From NCBI GenBank assembly GCA_963676435.2, contig CAXXOZ010000013.1, positions 124,001-188,000 on the forward strand: a DNA stretch of 64,000 bases, read 5' to 3'. How positions within the stretch are numbered: the stretch's first letter is position 1; every line of letters begins with the position of its first letter. This DNA is from CAXXOZ01 sp963676435 (GTDB lineage: Bacteria > Bacillota > Clostridia > Lachnospirales > Lachnospiraceae). The translations under genes were made by a program, and so were the position numbers. Under the pieces are notes generated by a model. The model was not told where the DNA came from and searched no databases. It saw nothing but the letters and a program-made list of their open reading frames with translations. This document shows, piece by piece, positions 7,868-16,066 of this stretch.

Positions 7868-9349
7868 ATGAAGAATAAAACTAAAACTCAGTTAGCGCAA
7901 ACGAATACTTTTGTAACGATTGTGCTTTTTATTTTGGATTTATGCCTGATTTTAGGTTATGTTGTGGAATACTTAAAAGGGGCCCGTACACTTTCATATG
8001 TACTTACATTTTGTGCAATCGTCGCATTATCTATGATAGTTGCATTGATTGCTTTTTTAACAAAAAGGGATCGTTCTAGTTATAAGTATATCACGATTAT
8101 TGGTTTTGCTGTTATTTATTCTTTTGCTCTTTATACCTCAGCTAAACCTTTAACTTTTACTTATATGTTCCCTATAATATTAATGTTTTTCTTGTACTAT
8201 GATTACAAATTTATTTTTGCTGTAAGTTTAACTAGTGTGGCTTTAAATATTGCCAAAATAGTATTAAGTATTATGGGTGGTGCTACAACTGAAGCTGACA
8301 CTACAAATTATACTGTTCAATTTGCTGCTGTTGTATTATTTGCAGTTTCAATGATTAGAGCCACAGCCCTCTCTAATAAATATAATAAAGAAAAAATGGA
8401 ACAGTTAGTCACGCAGAATTCTGAGACAAAAGAATTATTAGATAAAGTTTTAGATGCTGCCAGTATCATTAGCGATAACTCCTTTAATGCAAATCAAATG
8501 GTACATGAGCTAAGTGAAGAGTCAGAAAAAGTAGCAGCTTCTATCGAAGAAATATCTAGTAATAACCAAACTAATTCTCAAAGTATAGAAAGTCAAACAA
8601 ATATGACACAAAATATACAAAACTCTATTGACCAGACAAAAAATATTTCTGAAAGAATTGTTAAAGTTTCAAGTGATACTCTAGAAGCTTTAAATAAAGG
8701 TCAGGAAACCGTTTTAAACTTAAAAAATCATTCAAAAGAAATATCCAAAAGTAATACTGAAGTAGTCTCTACTATAGAAAAATTAATTGGTAATACGAGA
8801 TCTGTTGAAGATATTACCAACCAGATTATAGAAATTTCTGGTCAAACAAATTTGCTTGCTTTAAACGCTTCCATAGAAAGTGCACGAGCTGGCGAGGCTG
8901 GAAGAGGATTTGCTGTTGTGGCAGATGAAATCAGAAAACTTGCTGAAAATACTAAGGAATTAACTGAAAAAATTTCTGAAATAGTTTTAGAACTTCAAAC
9001 AAATGCTGATAACACAAGAAATACACTTTCAAATGTGACATCAGTTAATGAAGACCAATATGAACTTATAGAATTAACTGGAAACAGCTTTACCCAGGTT
9101 TATGATAGTATGAATGTTTTAACTACAAATATTGAGGATATACATCAAAGAGTAGATGAACTATTCGATGCTAATCATAAAATAGTCAATAGCATATCAC
9201 TTATTGCTGCCTCCTCACAAGAGGCAACAGCAAACGCCCTAGAAGCAACATCAATCTGTGATAATACAAAGCATAAGGCTAAAGATGCAGGAAAGCTTAT
9301 GGATATATTAGCAGAACAGGGAGAAAAATTAAAATCTTTAAGTCAATAA
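7868..9349 (+). CDS. Methyl-accepting chemotaxis protein
   Basis: A 493-residue receptor. The first 160 residues hold about five to six hydrophobic segments with little outer loop, so the sensor is membrane-embedded rather than periplasmic. I see no HAMP domain. A long coiled coil follows, and the signalling tip lies about residues 318-355 with the conserved GQTNLLALNASIESARAGEAG and GFAVVADEIRKLAE. It should cluster with CheA/CheW and steer motility in response to something sensed in or near the membrane. It stands alone between its own promoter and terminator. No other chemotaxis gene is in the window. Confidence 0.93.
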   Translation: MKNKTKTQLAQTNTFVTIVLFILDLCLILGYVVEYLKGARTLSYVLTFCAIVALSMIVALIAFLTKRDRSSYKYITIIGFAVIYSFALYTSAKPLTFTYMFPIILMFFLYYDYKFIFAVSLTSVALNIAKIVLSIMGGATTEADTTNYTVQFAAVVLFAVSMIRATALSNKYNKEKMEQLVTQNSETKELLDKVLDAASIISDNSFNANQMVHELSEESEKVAASIEEISSNNQTNSQSIESQTNMTQNIQNSIDQTKNISERIVKVSSDTLEALNKGQETVLNLKNHSKEISKSNTEVVSTIEKLIGNTRSVEDITNQIIEISGQTNLLALNASIESARAGEAGRGFAVVADEIRKLAENTKELTEKISEIVLELQTNADNTRNTLSNVTSVNEDQYELIELTGNSFTQVYDSMNVLTTNIEDIHQRVDELFDANHKIVNSISLIAASSQEATANALEATSICDNTKHKAKDAGKLMDILAEQGEKLKSLSQ

Positions 9350-9358
9350 AACTTTTAA

Positions 9359-9385
9359 GAACCAGCCGGAAAGCTGGTTCTTTTT
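9359..9385 (+). terminator. Rho-independent terminator after the chemotaxis gene
   Basis: An 8-bp stem GAACCAGC / GCTGGTTC with loop CGGAAA is followed by five T residues, 10 bp after the stop codon. Confidence 0.9.
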
Positions 9386-9399
9386 ATTCAAATATATAT

Positions 9400-9810
9400 T
9401 TATTCAACTGACATCATAGTCTGATCACCAAGTAATTCAAAAGTATAGTATCCTAAACTTTGAGAAATTTCGTTAAAATATAAAATATCATTATAAACCT
9501 TATCTGATCCTTGGTATTTTATGTCAACTAACATGCAGTATTTTTCTTCTGAGTTACCTAACTTATATAATTCGGTCTTTACTTCCGTGTCTTCTGACAC
9601 CTCATACTTAGGATTACCTTCTATTAAAACGACTTCACAAAAAGCTTGAATATATTCACCAAGGAAAGTAGAATCCAATGTGTCTGCTGGGAATGTTGTA
9701 ACATAATCCCCCTTCTCATTTTCAAACATTTCTTTCATTTCATCTGTCAACTCTTGATAAAATTTTCTAGGTATTATTAATGTGCAGATGATTTCTTTTA
9801 ACTCATTCAT
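9400..9810 (-). CDS. Hypothetical protein, 136 aa
   Basis: I do not recognise this protein. It is acidic, with no signal peptide or membrane helix, and has an alternating pattern suggesting a small alpha/beta fold. A clear AGGAGG precedes the ATG (ACTAGGAGGTAGAAAC), so it is very likely expressed. It follows the YopX-like gene on the same strand after a gap of about 130 bp and may belong to the same phage-like remnant; that link rests only on position. Confidence 0.6.
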   Translation of the reverse strand: MNELKEIICTLIIPRKFYQELTDEMKEMFENEKGDYVTTFPADTLDSTFLGEYIQAFCEVVLIEGNPKYEVSEDTEVKTELYKLGNSEEKYCMLVDIKYQGSDKVYNDILYFNEISQSLGYYTFELLGDQTMMSVE

Positions 9811-9943
9811 GTTTCTACCTCCTAGTTTTTAAAATAATTAATATAAGTATAATCATCTGGAGGTGATACTTCAATAAATGAGATTTTAGAGATTTTGTCA
9901 AAAATTGTGGCGAAGTTTGGTAGAAATGTACAATTATTTAATA

Positions 9944-10357
9944 TCACTGATAATATATATTCCCAATTATCTCCACATCTTTTTTTTGTTTTAGAAAATT
10001 CCACTGGTCTGATTCTGAATATTTTTCATCAACTTTAATTGTTATTTCCTTATTATCGTAGGATATAATATCACCTTCAAATATTTCTGCTCCATTTCTA
10101 TCTTTGTATCCAGTGTAAATATCTACTTTATTTAGTTTTCCCGAGGTATAAACAGGATTTCCACAACTGTCTTCAATTTCTTGACTCCATAAGCATTCAA
10201 TTCCGCTTGGAGTTTCTTTAAAAATATAGTCACAGAAATACTCTCTTTTATTTCTATAATCTGAATATATCATTATTTTTGAATCCTTATCCCATGCTCT
10301 GTATTTGTTATTTGACATGATTGTTCTCGCATTCTGTGTATTAATTTTACATTTCAT
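9944..10357 (-). CDS. YopX family protein (phage-type)
   Basis: A 137-residue protein. From residue 14 it carries the YopX signature: NNKYRAWDKDSKIM near the start, then VDIYTGYKDRNGAEIFEGDII in the middle and EIIGNIY at the end. YopX proteins are common in phages and prophages of Firmicutes; their role is unknown. Family members usually begin just before the RAWDK motif, so the internal ATG at 10318 is an alternative start. The first ATG overlaps a small upstream reading frame by 11 bp, suggesting coupling. No other phage genes are nearby, so this looks like a stranded remnant. Confidence 0.8.
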   Translation of the reverse strand: MKCKINTQNARTIMSNNKYRAWDKDSKIMIYSDYRNKREYFCDYIFKETPSGIECLWSQEIEDSCGNPVYTSGKLNKVDIYTGYKDRNGAEIFEGDIISYDNKEITIKVDEKYSESDQWNFLKQKKDVEIIGNIYYQ

Positions 10358-10545
10358 TAAGTCGCTCTCTTAATTCCTTTCTTGCTTGTTCAATACTCCT
10401 TGTATTTGCTCCATCTATGCGTTCTTGTTCTGCCTGTAATACTTTATCTTTAAGTTGTAATATCTGCTCTCTCTTTTCATATCTTTTCAATGATATAATT
10501 ATATCGCTTTATAGATATATTGTCATTGTTTAGCTGTAAATTCAT
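10347..10545 (-). pseudogene. Small charged ORF, probably frameshifted, ahead of yopX
   Basis: A frame ending at 10347 encodes a 47-residue charged helix (QILQLKDKVLQAEQERIDG, then ARKELRERLNEM). The only in-frame start is a TTG at 10490 without a good ribosome site. An ATG at 10545 opens a neighbouring frame (MNLQLNNDNISIKRYNYI) that would join it after one frameshift near 10490. The C-terminal helix resembles the tails of small antitoxin-like proteins, but no toxin gene is seen. It could be a broken small gene or a short TTG-started peptide. Confidence 0.4.
10492..10505. promoter_or_regulatory. Perfect 14-bp palindrome GATATAATTATATC
   Basis: A perfect AT-rich palindrome lies at the 5' end of the small ORF ahead of yopX. 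It could be an operator, or part of a -10 region (TATAAT is contained in it). AT-rich palindromes arise easily by chance in this base composition. Confidence 0.3.
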
Positions 10546-10565
10546 TTAGAATAACTTTTTTGCTA

Positions 10566-10598
10566 GGCTATAAACAAAGCCACCAATTAACTGGTGGC
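10566..10598 (-). terminator. Rho-independent terminator after the hydrolase gene
   Basis: GCCACCA at 10579-10585 pairs with TGGTGGC at 10592-10598. On the minus strand the stem is followed by TTTGTTTAT. It lies 28 bp beyond the stop of the hydrolase at 10626. Confidence 0.7.
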
Positions 10599-10625
10599 CT
10601 GTTGAATTTTAAATATTACAATTAA

Positions 10626-11606
10626 TTATCTAAGATATTTATTAAAAAATTCATTAATCTTTTCAAATGGAATAACCTCCATATTGTCATACAGATCTGT
10701 ATGTACTGCACCAGGGATAATCATAAGTTCTTTGTTATCTCCCTGTAATTTTTTATATGCATCCTGACTGAAATATACAGAGTGGGCATTTTCTCCATGA
10801 AGCATAAATACTGCATTTCTGATTTCATCTGTATACTGAAGAATCGGCATATTAAGCAATGATATAGGAGATGTTATATTCCAAGTACCATTTGAATTAA
10901 TTGAACGGCTGTGGAATCCACGATCTGTTTTGTAATATGCAGCATAATCTTTAAAAAACTGTGGTGCATCTTCAGGAATTTGATCTGGGGTTGGTAAAGC
11001 TAAATTTTCAGCTTTTCCATATGTTCCATTCTTGTAGTCTTCTGTTCTTTGAGCGCTTAATTGTTCACGCAATTTATAACGCTCTTCTACATTCATCGAA
11101 TCAAAGTAACCATTTGCTGTAACACGTGTCATATCATACATTGTAGATGTAACAGTTGCTTTAATTCTTGGATCAATAGCTGCTGCGTTAAGACCCATTC
11201 CGCCCCATCCACAGATTCCGATAATACCGATTTTTTCAGGATCTACATTTTCCTGAATTGAAAGAAAGTCTACAGCTGCTGAAAAATCTTCAGTGTTGAT
11301 ATCAGGCGAAGCTACATCGCGTGGTGTACCACCACTTTCTCCAGTGTATGATGGGTCAAATGCAATTGTTAAAAACCCTCTTTCTGCCATTGTCTGTGCG
11401 TATAAACCTGATGACTGTTCTTTAACAGCTCCAAATGGTCCTGAAACTGCAAGTGCTGGAAGTTTTCCTGTTGCATTCTTTGGCGTATACATATCAGCTG
11501 CAAGTGTGATTCCGTATCGATTATAGAATGTAACCTTTTTGTGCTCTACTTTTTCACTTTGTGGGAATACTTTATCCCATTCTTGTGTTAATACTATATT
11601 TTCCAT
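10626..11606 (-). CDS. Alpha/beta hydrolase with a dienelactone-hydrolase-like cysteine nucleophile motif
   Basis: A 326-residue cytoplasmic hydrolase. The nucleophile elbow reads IGIIGICGWGGMG, with Cys where serine hydrolases have Ser, as in dienelactone hydrolase and YcjY-type proteins. The acid and His are probably in NAVFMLHGENAHS and PGAVHTDLYD. The stretch KATVTSTMYDMTRV is typical of this subgroup. The substrate is unknown; relatives are often redox- or xenobiotic-induced. It is transcribed alone from a MerR-type promoter (11683-11713) and ends at its own terminator. Confidence 0.82.
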   Translation of the reverse strand: MENIVLTQEWDKVFPQSEKVEHKKVTFYNRYGITLAADMYTPKNATGKLPALAVSGPFGAVKEQSSGLYAQTMAERGFLTIAFDPSYTGESGGTPRDVASPDINTEDFSAAVDFLSIQENVDPEKIGIIGICGWGGMGLNAAAIDPRIKATVTSTMYDMTRVTANGYFDSMNVEERYKLREQLSAQRTEDYKNGTYGKAENLALPTPDQIPEDAPQFFKDYAAYYKTDRGFHSRSINSNGTWNITSPISLLNMPILQYTDEIRNAVFMLHGENAHSVYFSQDAYKKLQGDNKELMIIPGAVHTDLYDNMEVIPFEKINEFFNKYLR

Positions 11607-11682
11607 TTTTTTACCTTTACCTTTCGAAATATTTAACTGTTTTATCAGATGAGTAATAGCATATAATTCTCATCTTTCAAAC

Positions 11683-11713
11683 ATGATAAAACATAAACCT
11701 TACTTTAGGTCAA
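11683..11713 (-). promoter_or_regulatory. MerR-type promoter with 19-bp spacer and dyad
   Basis: On the minus strand TTGACC (11708-11713) and TATCAT (11683-11688) are 19 bases apart, the unusual spacing of MerR-activated promoters. The dyad AAACCTT / AAGGTTT (11695-11718) overlaps the -35 and spacer. It drives the hydrolase that starts at 11606. The same dyad could also help terminate the lipoprotein operon read from upstream. No merR gene is in the window. Confidence 0.6.
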
Positions 11714-11778
11714 GGTTTTTTTTGTTTTTTTTATTTATTATAACTTTTACAACTTTTCGTAACAATTTACAACATTTT

Positions 11779-12729
11779 TTATTCAAACAGTTCAAGTTTA
11801 ACAATACTAGAAGTTACTTTTGATTCAATTTCATCGTATTCACTATAAATATAAACATATATTTCACTATCTGAGAAAATTACTAAATCCTTAATAATAA
11901 CATTATTTTTAGAAGAAAGAGCTTTTGTTTTTGATGCATCTATTAAACATTCCCATTCACTTTTGCCTTCTTTACTCCTAAATATCCCCCTACTATTACA
12001 TGTATACCAATATCCATCATAGTTTTTAAAGGTACTTGTTCCAAAAGTTCCTATACCTTCAAAAAATCCAGGTATATATTCTTTTTTCTCTATTTCCCCT
12101 GTATAGTTATTATAAAAAATCAGTTCTCCCTTACTAGAATTACAAAAAACTGTGTTTTCATCAGTTATCGTGCAAATCGAAAAACCTATTCCCTCATCTT
12201 TTAAATTGGAAAATTCATTTGCATTTATCAATTCTTTTTTCATTGGGTCTATTTCAAATATTTTTACCAATCCAAAATAATCAATTCCAATTATAACATT
12301 TCCATTATTCAGAGGGTATATAACCCCCTCTGCATTTGGCAACATTTCTAATTCTAAATCAATAAATGCTTTTTCTATATTTTCTAATTCGAATCCGCCT
12401 ACTTCAGAAAGGTAAATTAAAGACTTTTTATCATTTGTTTCAATACTAATATACCAATTTTCAGTACCAAATCTGTGATAAAAAGTTAACACCATATTTT
12501 CGTCAAAGTATATGCTTTTATCATTCTGATCAATATTTTTAACTAGTATCGTTCCATCTGAATTCAAAAATAAATATTCAAATGTATTTTTCAAATCAGG
12601 ATTAAATTCTATAGACTCAACTACTTCTTCTTTAAATTCATAACAATCAAGCGAAGGCTGACCACAAGAATATAAAAATAGAAATATAAAAATTAAATAT
12701 AACAAAAATAAAAATTTATATCTTCGCAT
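11779..12729 (-). CDS. Lipoprotein of unknown function
   Basis: A 316-residue exported protein. Residues 1-22 are a lipoprotein signal (MRRYKFLFLLYLIFIFLFLYSC) with the lipobox ending at Cys22. The mature part has repeated blocks of beta-strand character (for example GYWYTCNSRGIFRSKEG), which suggests a propeller-like fold, but I cannot assign a family. It follows the subtilase by 48 bp on the same strand and is probably cotranscribed with it. It may anchor, assist or be processed by the protease; that is inference. Confidence 0.72.
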   Translation of the reverse strand: MRRYKFLFLLYLIFIFLFLYSCGQPSLDCYEFKEEVVESIEFNPDLKNTFEYLFLNSDGTILVKNIDQNDKSIYFDENMVLTFYHRFGTENWYISIETNDKKSLIYLSEVGGFELENIEKAFIDLELEMLPNAEGVIYPLNNGNVIIGIDYFGLVKIFEIDPMKKELINANEFSNLKDEGIGFSICTITDENTVFCNSSKGELIFYNNYTGEIEKKEYIPGFFEGIGTFGTSTFKNYDGYWYTCNSRGIFRSKEGKSEWECLIDASKTKALSSKNNVIIKDLVIFSDSEIYVYIYSEYDEIESKVTSSIVKLELFE

Positions 12730-12777
12730 AAATATTCTCCTAAATATATTCTCTTTACTTAATATGACTCACTATTC

Positions 12778-14706
12778 CTATGAAGAATACAGTGCCTGAT
12801 CGTAAAAATTATAAAGACTCCAAGTATTATTATAATATTCATAAGCGTATTTTATGTCGGTTGCTGGATGACCTGAACGATATCCTTTCATCCTTGCTAT
12901 AACTAATCTTGCAACTGTATATGATGCATAGAACCTACCTTGAATATAATATCTATCATCTGCATCATATAAACCATTCAAGTTATAATCTGTTCCATGT
13001 GTGATTCTAGATCCATTATACCATGCACTATGAGAAAAAATATCTGTTCCGGCGTGAATCGCAATGCCTGCATAAAAATATTTATTAAAAGTCGTACCAT
13101 ATGGCATATTAGCATTTAATACTTTTGGATACAAATAGCACTGGTATCCTATAATACTAGAAGATGGAATAGCTCTTTGTTGCAAAGCGCAATTCATTAA
13201 ATAACTATAGGAAGCAATATAATTTGTTGTATAGTAACCATGTAAATATGGATAACTTGTCATTCCAGGCCAAACTCTATCATTCCAGGTTGCTCCTGCT
13301 TTTAAATAAAAAAGATCCGTTGAATTTAAATTATAATAATCCCCTCCATATTCAGCTAAGATTTCATGATACGACTGATACCATAAACCTTCAACATAAT
13401 CAACATCCTTAAAGCTTACAATTTCATTATCATTTTCAAACAAATTCATTTCATACTTCTGAGCATTTGGCTCATAAGTGCTCTCAAAATCATCATATAT
13501 ATCAAGTGCATAAGATAGGTCTACCAATCCGTTTCCATATATACTCTCATCACCTAAATAATTAGCACTTTCATTTATTAACTGTCTTATAAAATCGGCT
13601 GACTTTGTTTTGTCTTTTTGCCATAGAACACTTGCTATTCCAACTACATGTGGGACCGCCATACTTGTTCCTGATACTATTATCTCTCCACCGAATCCAC
13701 CTGTTGTTTTTATAAGTTCGCCAGGTGCTACAACTTCCATTTCTTCTCCTGTAGAACAGAAATCGCTAATAGTTCCTGTACTGTCTACAGAACCCACTGC
13801 CATTACTTCATCATATGCTGCAGGGTATTCTATTTCTCCACCTGAATTTCCCGAAGCTGCAATAATTAATATACCTGCATCGTAAGCATCTCTTATAGCC
13901 ATATACAATGCTTCTGAATTCTGAGTAGTTCCAAAACTAAGATTAATTATATCAACATTTTGTTCTATTGCCCAGTAGATTCCTTCGATTACTCTGCTTA
14001 TTGGCGCTGAATTTGTATAATCAAGTACCTTTGCTGAATATAATTCTACCTGATCATTTATCCCTATAACATCAGAGTATTCATAATCATTGTTTGCAGA
14101 AATGATACTAGCTATACTGGTGCCATGTCCTGTTGTATCTTCAAATAGTGGTGAAACCTCCTCCTCTCCTGGAATCAGATTAATTCTTCCTGCTACATCT
14201 ATATTTTCTGTCATATCAATACCTGAGTCTATTATGGCTACCTTAATCTTATCTTCAGATGCTATTATTGAATCTTTTTGTTTATCATCACCTTTAACAG
14301 CTTTTATGTTCCATTCTTTATCTATGTTATTTTTTGATTTTTCTTTTTTAGTTGCTTTTGTTTTTTCTTTGTTTTCTTTTTTACTTGCAGTTACTAATCC
14401 ATCCTCTTCAACAAGAAGTACTCCTTCTTCTTTTTGAATCTGACTTAACTCTTCTTCGCTCATTTCAGTAATAATAATATTTTCTTCTTTTAACTCATTA
14501 TTGTTTAAATAATCATCTGATATGAATTCTTCATATTCCACTGATAATTCTTGAAAATCATTTTTATCCTCTGTTATAACTATATACTTTTTCTTTTGTG
14601 AATCTTTTTCCTCATTATTACCACTAATTTGAAATAAAGAAATACTTGAACTGAGCATTGTCATTATCATTAATAATGACAGTGCTTTAAACACATTTTT
14701 TCTCAT
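12778..14706 (-). CDS. Secreted subtilisin-like serine protease with a phospholipase-C-like C-terminal domain
   Basis: A 642-residue exoprotein. It has a signal peptide (residues 1-25), an I9-like propeptide (about 38-108), a Lys-rich linker (about 109-128), and a subtilase S8 domain (about 150-400) with Asp160 (IIDSGID), His194 (GHGTS), the oxyanion Asn287 and Ser348 (GTSMAVPH). Residues 440-640 are not protease. They contain GATWNDRVWPGM near 471 and IAIHAGTDIFSHSAW with His551, Asp555 and His559, which resembles the metal-site pattern of zinc-dependent phospholipase C / DUF6765 proteins. The combination is unusual. It is the first gene of a two-gene unit with the lipoprotein at 11779. A GGGAGA ribosome site precedes the ATG. 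Confidence 0.88.
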   Translation of the reverse strand: MRKNVFKALSLLMIMTMLSSSISLFQISGNNEEKDSQKKKYIVITEDKNDFQELSVEYEEFISDDYLNNNELKEENIIITEMSEEELSQIQKEEGVLLVEEDGLVTASKKENKEKTKATKKEKSKNNIDKEWNIKAVKGDDKQKDSIIASEDKIKVAIIDSGIDMTENIDVAGRINLIPGEEEVSPLFEDTTGHGTSIASIISANNDYEYSDVIGINDQVELYSAKVLDYTNSAPISRVIEGIYWAIEQNVDIINLSFGTTQNSEALYMAIRDAYDAGILIIAASGNSGGEIEYPAAYDEVMAVGSVDSTGTISDFCSTGEEMEVVAPGELIKTTGGFGGEIIVSGTSMAVPHVVGIASVLWQKDKTKSADFIRQLINESANYLGDESIYGNGLVDLSYALDIYDDFESTYEPNAQKYEMNLFENDNEIVSFKDVDYVEGLWYQSYHEILAEYGGDYYNLNSTDLFYLKAGATWNDRVWPGMTSYPYLHGYYTTNYIASYSYLMNCALQQRAIPSSSIIGYQCYLYPKVLNANMPYGTTFNKYFYAGIAIHAGTDIFSHSAWYNGSRITHGTDYNLNGLYDADDRYYIQGRFYASYTVARLVIARMKGYRSGHPATDIKYAYEYYNNTWSLYNFYDQALYSS

Positions 14707-14777
14707 AACATTCTCCCTTTTTTAATTTTCCCTAAATTTTGTTATCTATAAATAACTTGTTTTCCTCCTCTATTTAT

Positions 14778-14806
14778 ATTGTAGCTACCCCCCTAAAAAT
14801 CAACAA
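14778..14806 (-). promoter_or_regulatory. Promoter of the subtilase operon
   Basis: On the minus strand TTGTTG (14801-14806) and TACAAT (14778-14783) are 17 bases apart. The subtilase ATG is at 14706, giving a leader of about 65 nt. The -35 is imperfect and lies immediately beside two identical operator palindromes. Confidence 0.72.
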
Positions 14807-14809
14807 GAA

Positions 14810-14843
14810 TGTCGTGAACGACAGGATTTTGTCGTGAACGACA
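14810..14843. promoter_or_regulatory. Two identical palindromic operators upstream of the -35
   Basis: The sequence TGTCGTGAACGACA occurs at 14810-14823 and again at 14830-14843. Each copy is a perfect palindrome with 6-bp arms, and the copies are 20 bp apart, about two helical turns. The near copy ends 4 bp from the -35 of the subtilase promoter, the usual place for an activator that binds as a tandem dimer (as LytTR-type response regulators do). No regulator gene is adjacent. Confidence 0.75.
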
Positions 14844-15082
14844 TATTTATTCCTTAATAACATTTATTTTTCTGCTAAAAAATTTAAAATGAGAGTTAAA
14901 AGCCTCTTGGAAATAATTTGCTTGCTCACCTAAGGTCTGAACCTCGACTACGCTACGCTACTTCTCGCTCATCTCAGCCATCCAATGCTGTCAGAAATAT
15001 ATATTCCTACGGATTACTTGCGAACACAATCGTTGAACCTCGACTTCATTACATTGCGTCTCGTTCATCTCTTGTCTTCAAA
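14844..15082. other. Intergenic stretch with a diverged direct repeat
   Basis: Between the subtilase operators and the rpsI terminator I find no gene. Two 37-bp segments, 14939-14975 and 15035-15071, start GAACCTCGACT and end TCATCTC, matching at about 29 of 37 positions, 96 bp apart. The differences are mostly transitions. Their nature is unknown; they may be a decayed duplicated sequence. Confidence 0.5.
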
Positions 15083-15147
15083 TGAATTGTAGAATATAAA
15101 AAGAACTCCTCGAGTAAACTCGGGAGTTCTTCCATATTCTGCAATTC
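15083..15147 (-). terminator. Terminator after rpsI with an extended stem
   Basis: AGAACTCC-T-CGAGT pairs with ACTCGGGAGTTCT (15102-15130), and on the minus strand TTTTTATATTC follows. A second pair of arms, GAATTGTAGAATAT (from 15083) and ATATTCTGCAATTC (to 15147), matches at 13 of 14 positions and encloses the first hairpin. Confidence 0.85.
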
Positions 15148-15157
15148 GCAGTAATCC

Positions 15158-15553
15158 TTATCTCTTTGAAAACTGTGGTGCACGTCTAGCTGCTTTAAGA
15201 CCGTATTTTTTACGTTCTTTCATTCTTGGATCTCTTGTTAAGTATCCTTCTTTTTTAAGAGCAGGACGGAACTCAGCATCTGCCTGTAATAAAGCTCTAG
15301 CGATACCATGTCTGATGGCACCAGCCTGACCTGTAAATCCTCCACCTCTTACATTAACCATTACGTCAAATTTTTCTAATGTATCTGTTAATGCTAATGG
15401 CTGACGTACGATAACTTTTAATGTTTCAAGTCCTAAATATTCATCTATACTTCTTTTATTTATTATTATATTTCCTTTTCCAGGTGTTAAGTATACTCTC
15501 GCGATACTTTTCTTTCTTCTACCTGTACCATAAAATTTTGCTTCTTTAGCCAA
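15158..15553 (-). CDS. rpsI: Ribosomal protein S9
   Basis: A 131-residue 30S head protein whose C-terminal tail reaches the P-site tRNA. The start KFYGTGRRKKSIARVYL and the end RDPRMKERKKYGLKAARRAPQFSKR are diagnostic, including the terminal SKR. It follows rplM by 23 bp with its own AAAGGAGGAAAT, in the conserved L13-S9 operon, and ends at a strong terminator. Confidence 0.98.
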   Translation of the reverse strand: MAKEAKFYGTGRRKKSIARVYLTPGKGNIIINKRSIDEYLGLETLKVIVRQPLALTDTLEKFDVMVNVRGGGFTGQAGAIRHGIARALLQADAEFRPALKKEGYLTRDPRMKERKKYGLKAARRAPQFSKR

Positions 15554-15576
15554 TGTTATTTCCTCCTTTCAGTTTC

Positions 15577-16008
15577 TTACTTGAATGATAATACTTCCGG
15601 TTTTTGTGCTGCTTGTTTGTGATCAGGACCTGCATATACAAAAAGTTTTTTGTACATCTGTCTTCCTAATGGTCCTTTTGGAAGCATTCCTTTAACTGCA
15701 AGTTCAATAACTTTCTCTGGCTTTTTAGCCAACATTTCTTTAAGTGTTGTTTCTTTCATTCCACCTACATAGTCTGAGTGATGGTAATAGATTTTTTGAT
15801 CCATTTTGCTTCCTGAAACAACAATCTTTTCTGCATTTACTACTATTACATAATCACCTGTATCTATATGTGGTGTGAAAATCGGTTTATTTTTTCCTCT
15901 TAAAACTTTAGCAATCTCTGATGCCAAACGTCCTAGAGTATATCCTGTAGCATCAACTACATACCATTTTCTATCAACTTTTTCCGGACTGGCCATATAA
16001 GTTTTCAT
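15577..16008 (-). CDS. rplM: Ribosomal protein L13
   Basis: A 143-residue 50S assembly protein, an early binder of 23S rRNA. KWYVVDATGYTLGRLAS near the start and GMLPKGPLGRQMYKKL in the middle are family signatures. The ATG follows TAGGAGGTAAC. It is the first gene of the L13-S9 operon, with its own consensus promoter and a leader of about 80 nt. In many Firmicutes it directly follows truA; here an accessory block of about 11 kb lies between them. Confidence 0.98.
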   Translation of the reverse strand: MKTYMASPEKVDRKWYVVDATGYTLGRLASEIAKVLRGKNKPIFTPHIDTGDYVIVVNAEKIVVSGSKMDQKIYYHHSDYVGGMKETTLKEMLAKKPEKVIELAVKGMLPKGPLGRQMYKKLFVYAGPDHKQAAQKPEVLSFK

Positions 16009-16038
16009 GGGGTTACCTCCTAAAAATATTTATATAAA

Positions 16039-16066
16039 TGCCTGTTCCGGGGCTTTGGCCCAGACA
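16039..16066 (-). promoter_or_regulatory. Candidate L13 autoregulatory leader hairpin
   Basis: Within the rplM leader, read on the minus strand, TGTCTGGGC...AAAG...CCC and AGGCA can pair into one stem with a GGAAC bulge. An L13 leader is known as an autoregulatory element in Firmicutes. Position and size fit, but I have not matched the consensus. Confidence 0.45.

Noticed and set aside
9822..10004. 60-codon minus-strand ORF overlapping the end of the YopX gene
   Set aside because: It is in a different frame from YopX, lacks a ribosome site, and YopX already ends with the family's usual IGNIY motif.
11695..11724. Plus-strand terminator
   Set aside because: The AAACCTT/AAGGTTT dyad is followed by T residues on the plus strand, but no plus-strand gene precedes it. 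Its position fits a MerR-type promoter on the minus strand much better.
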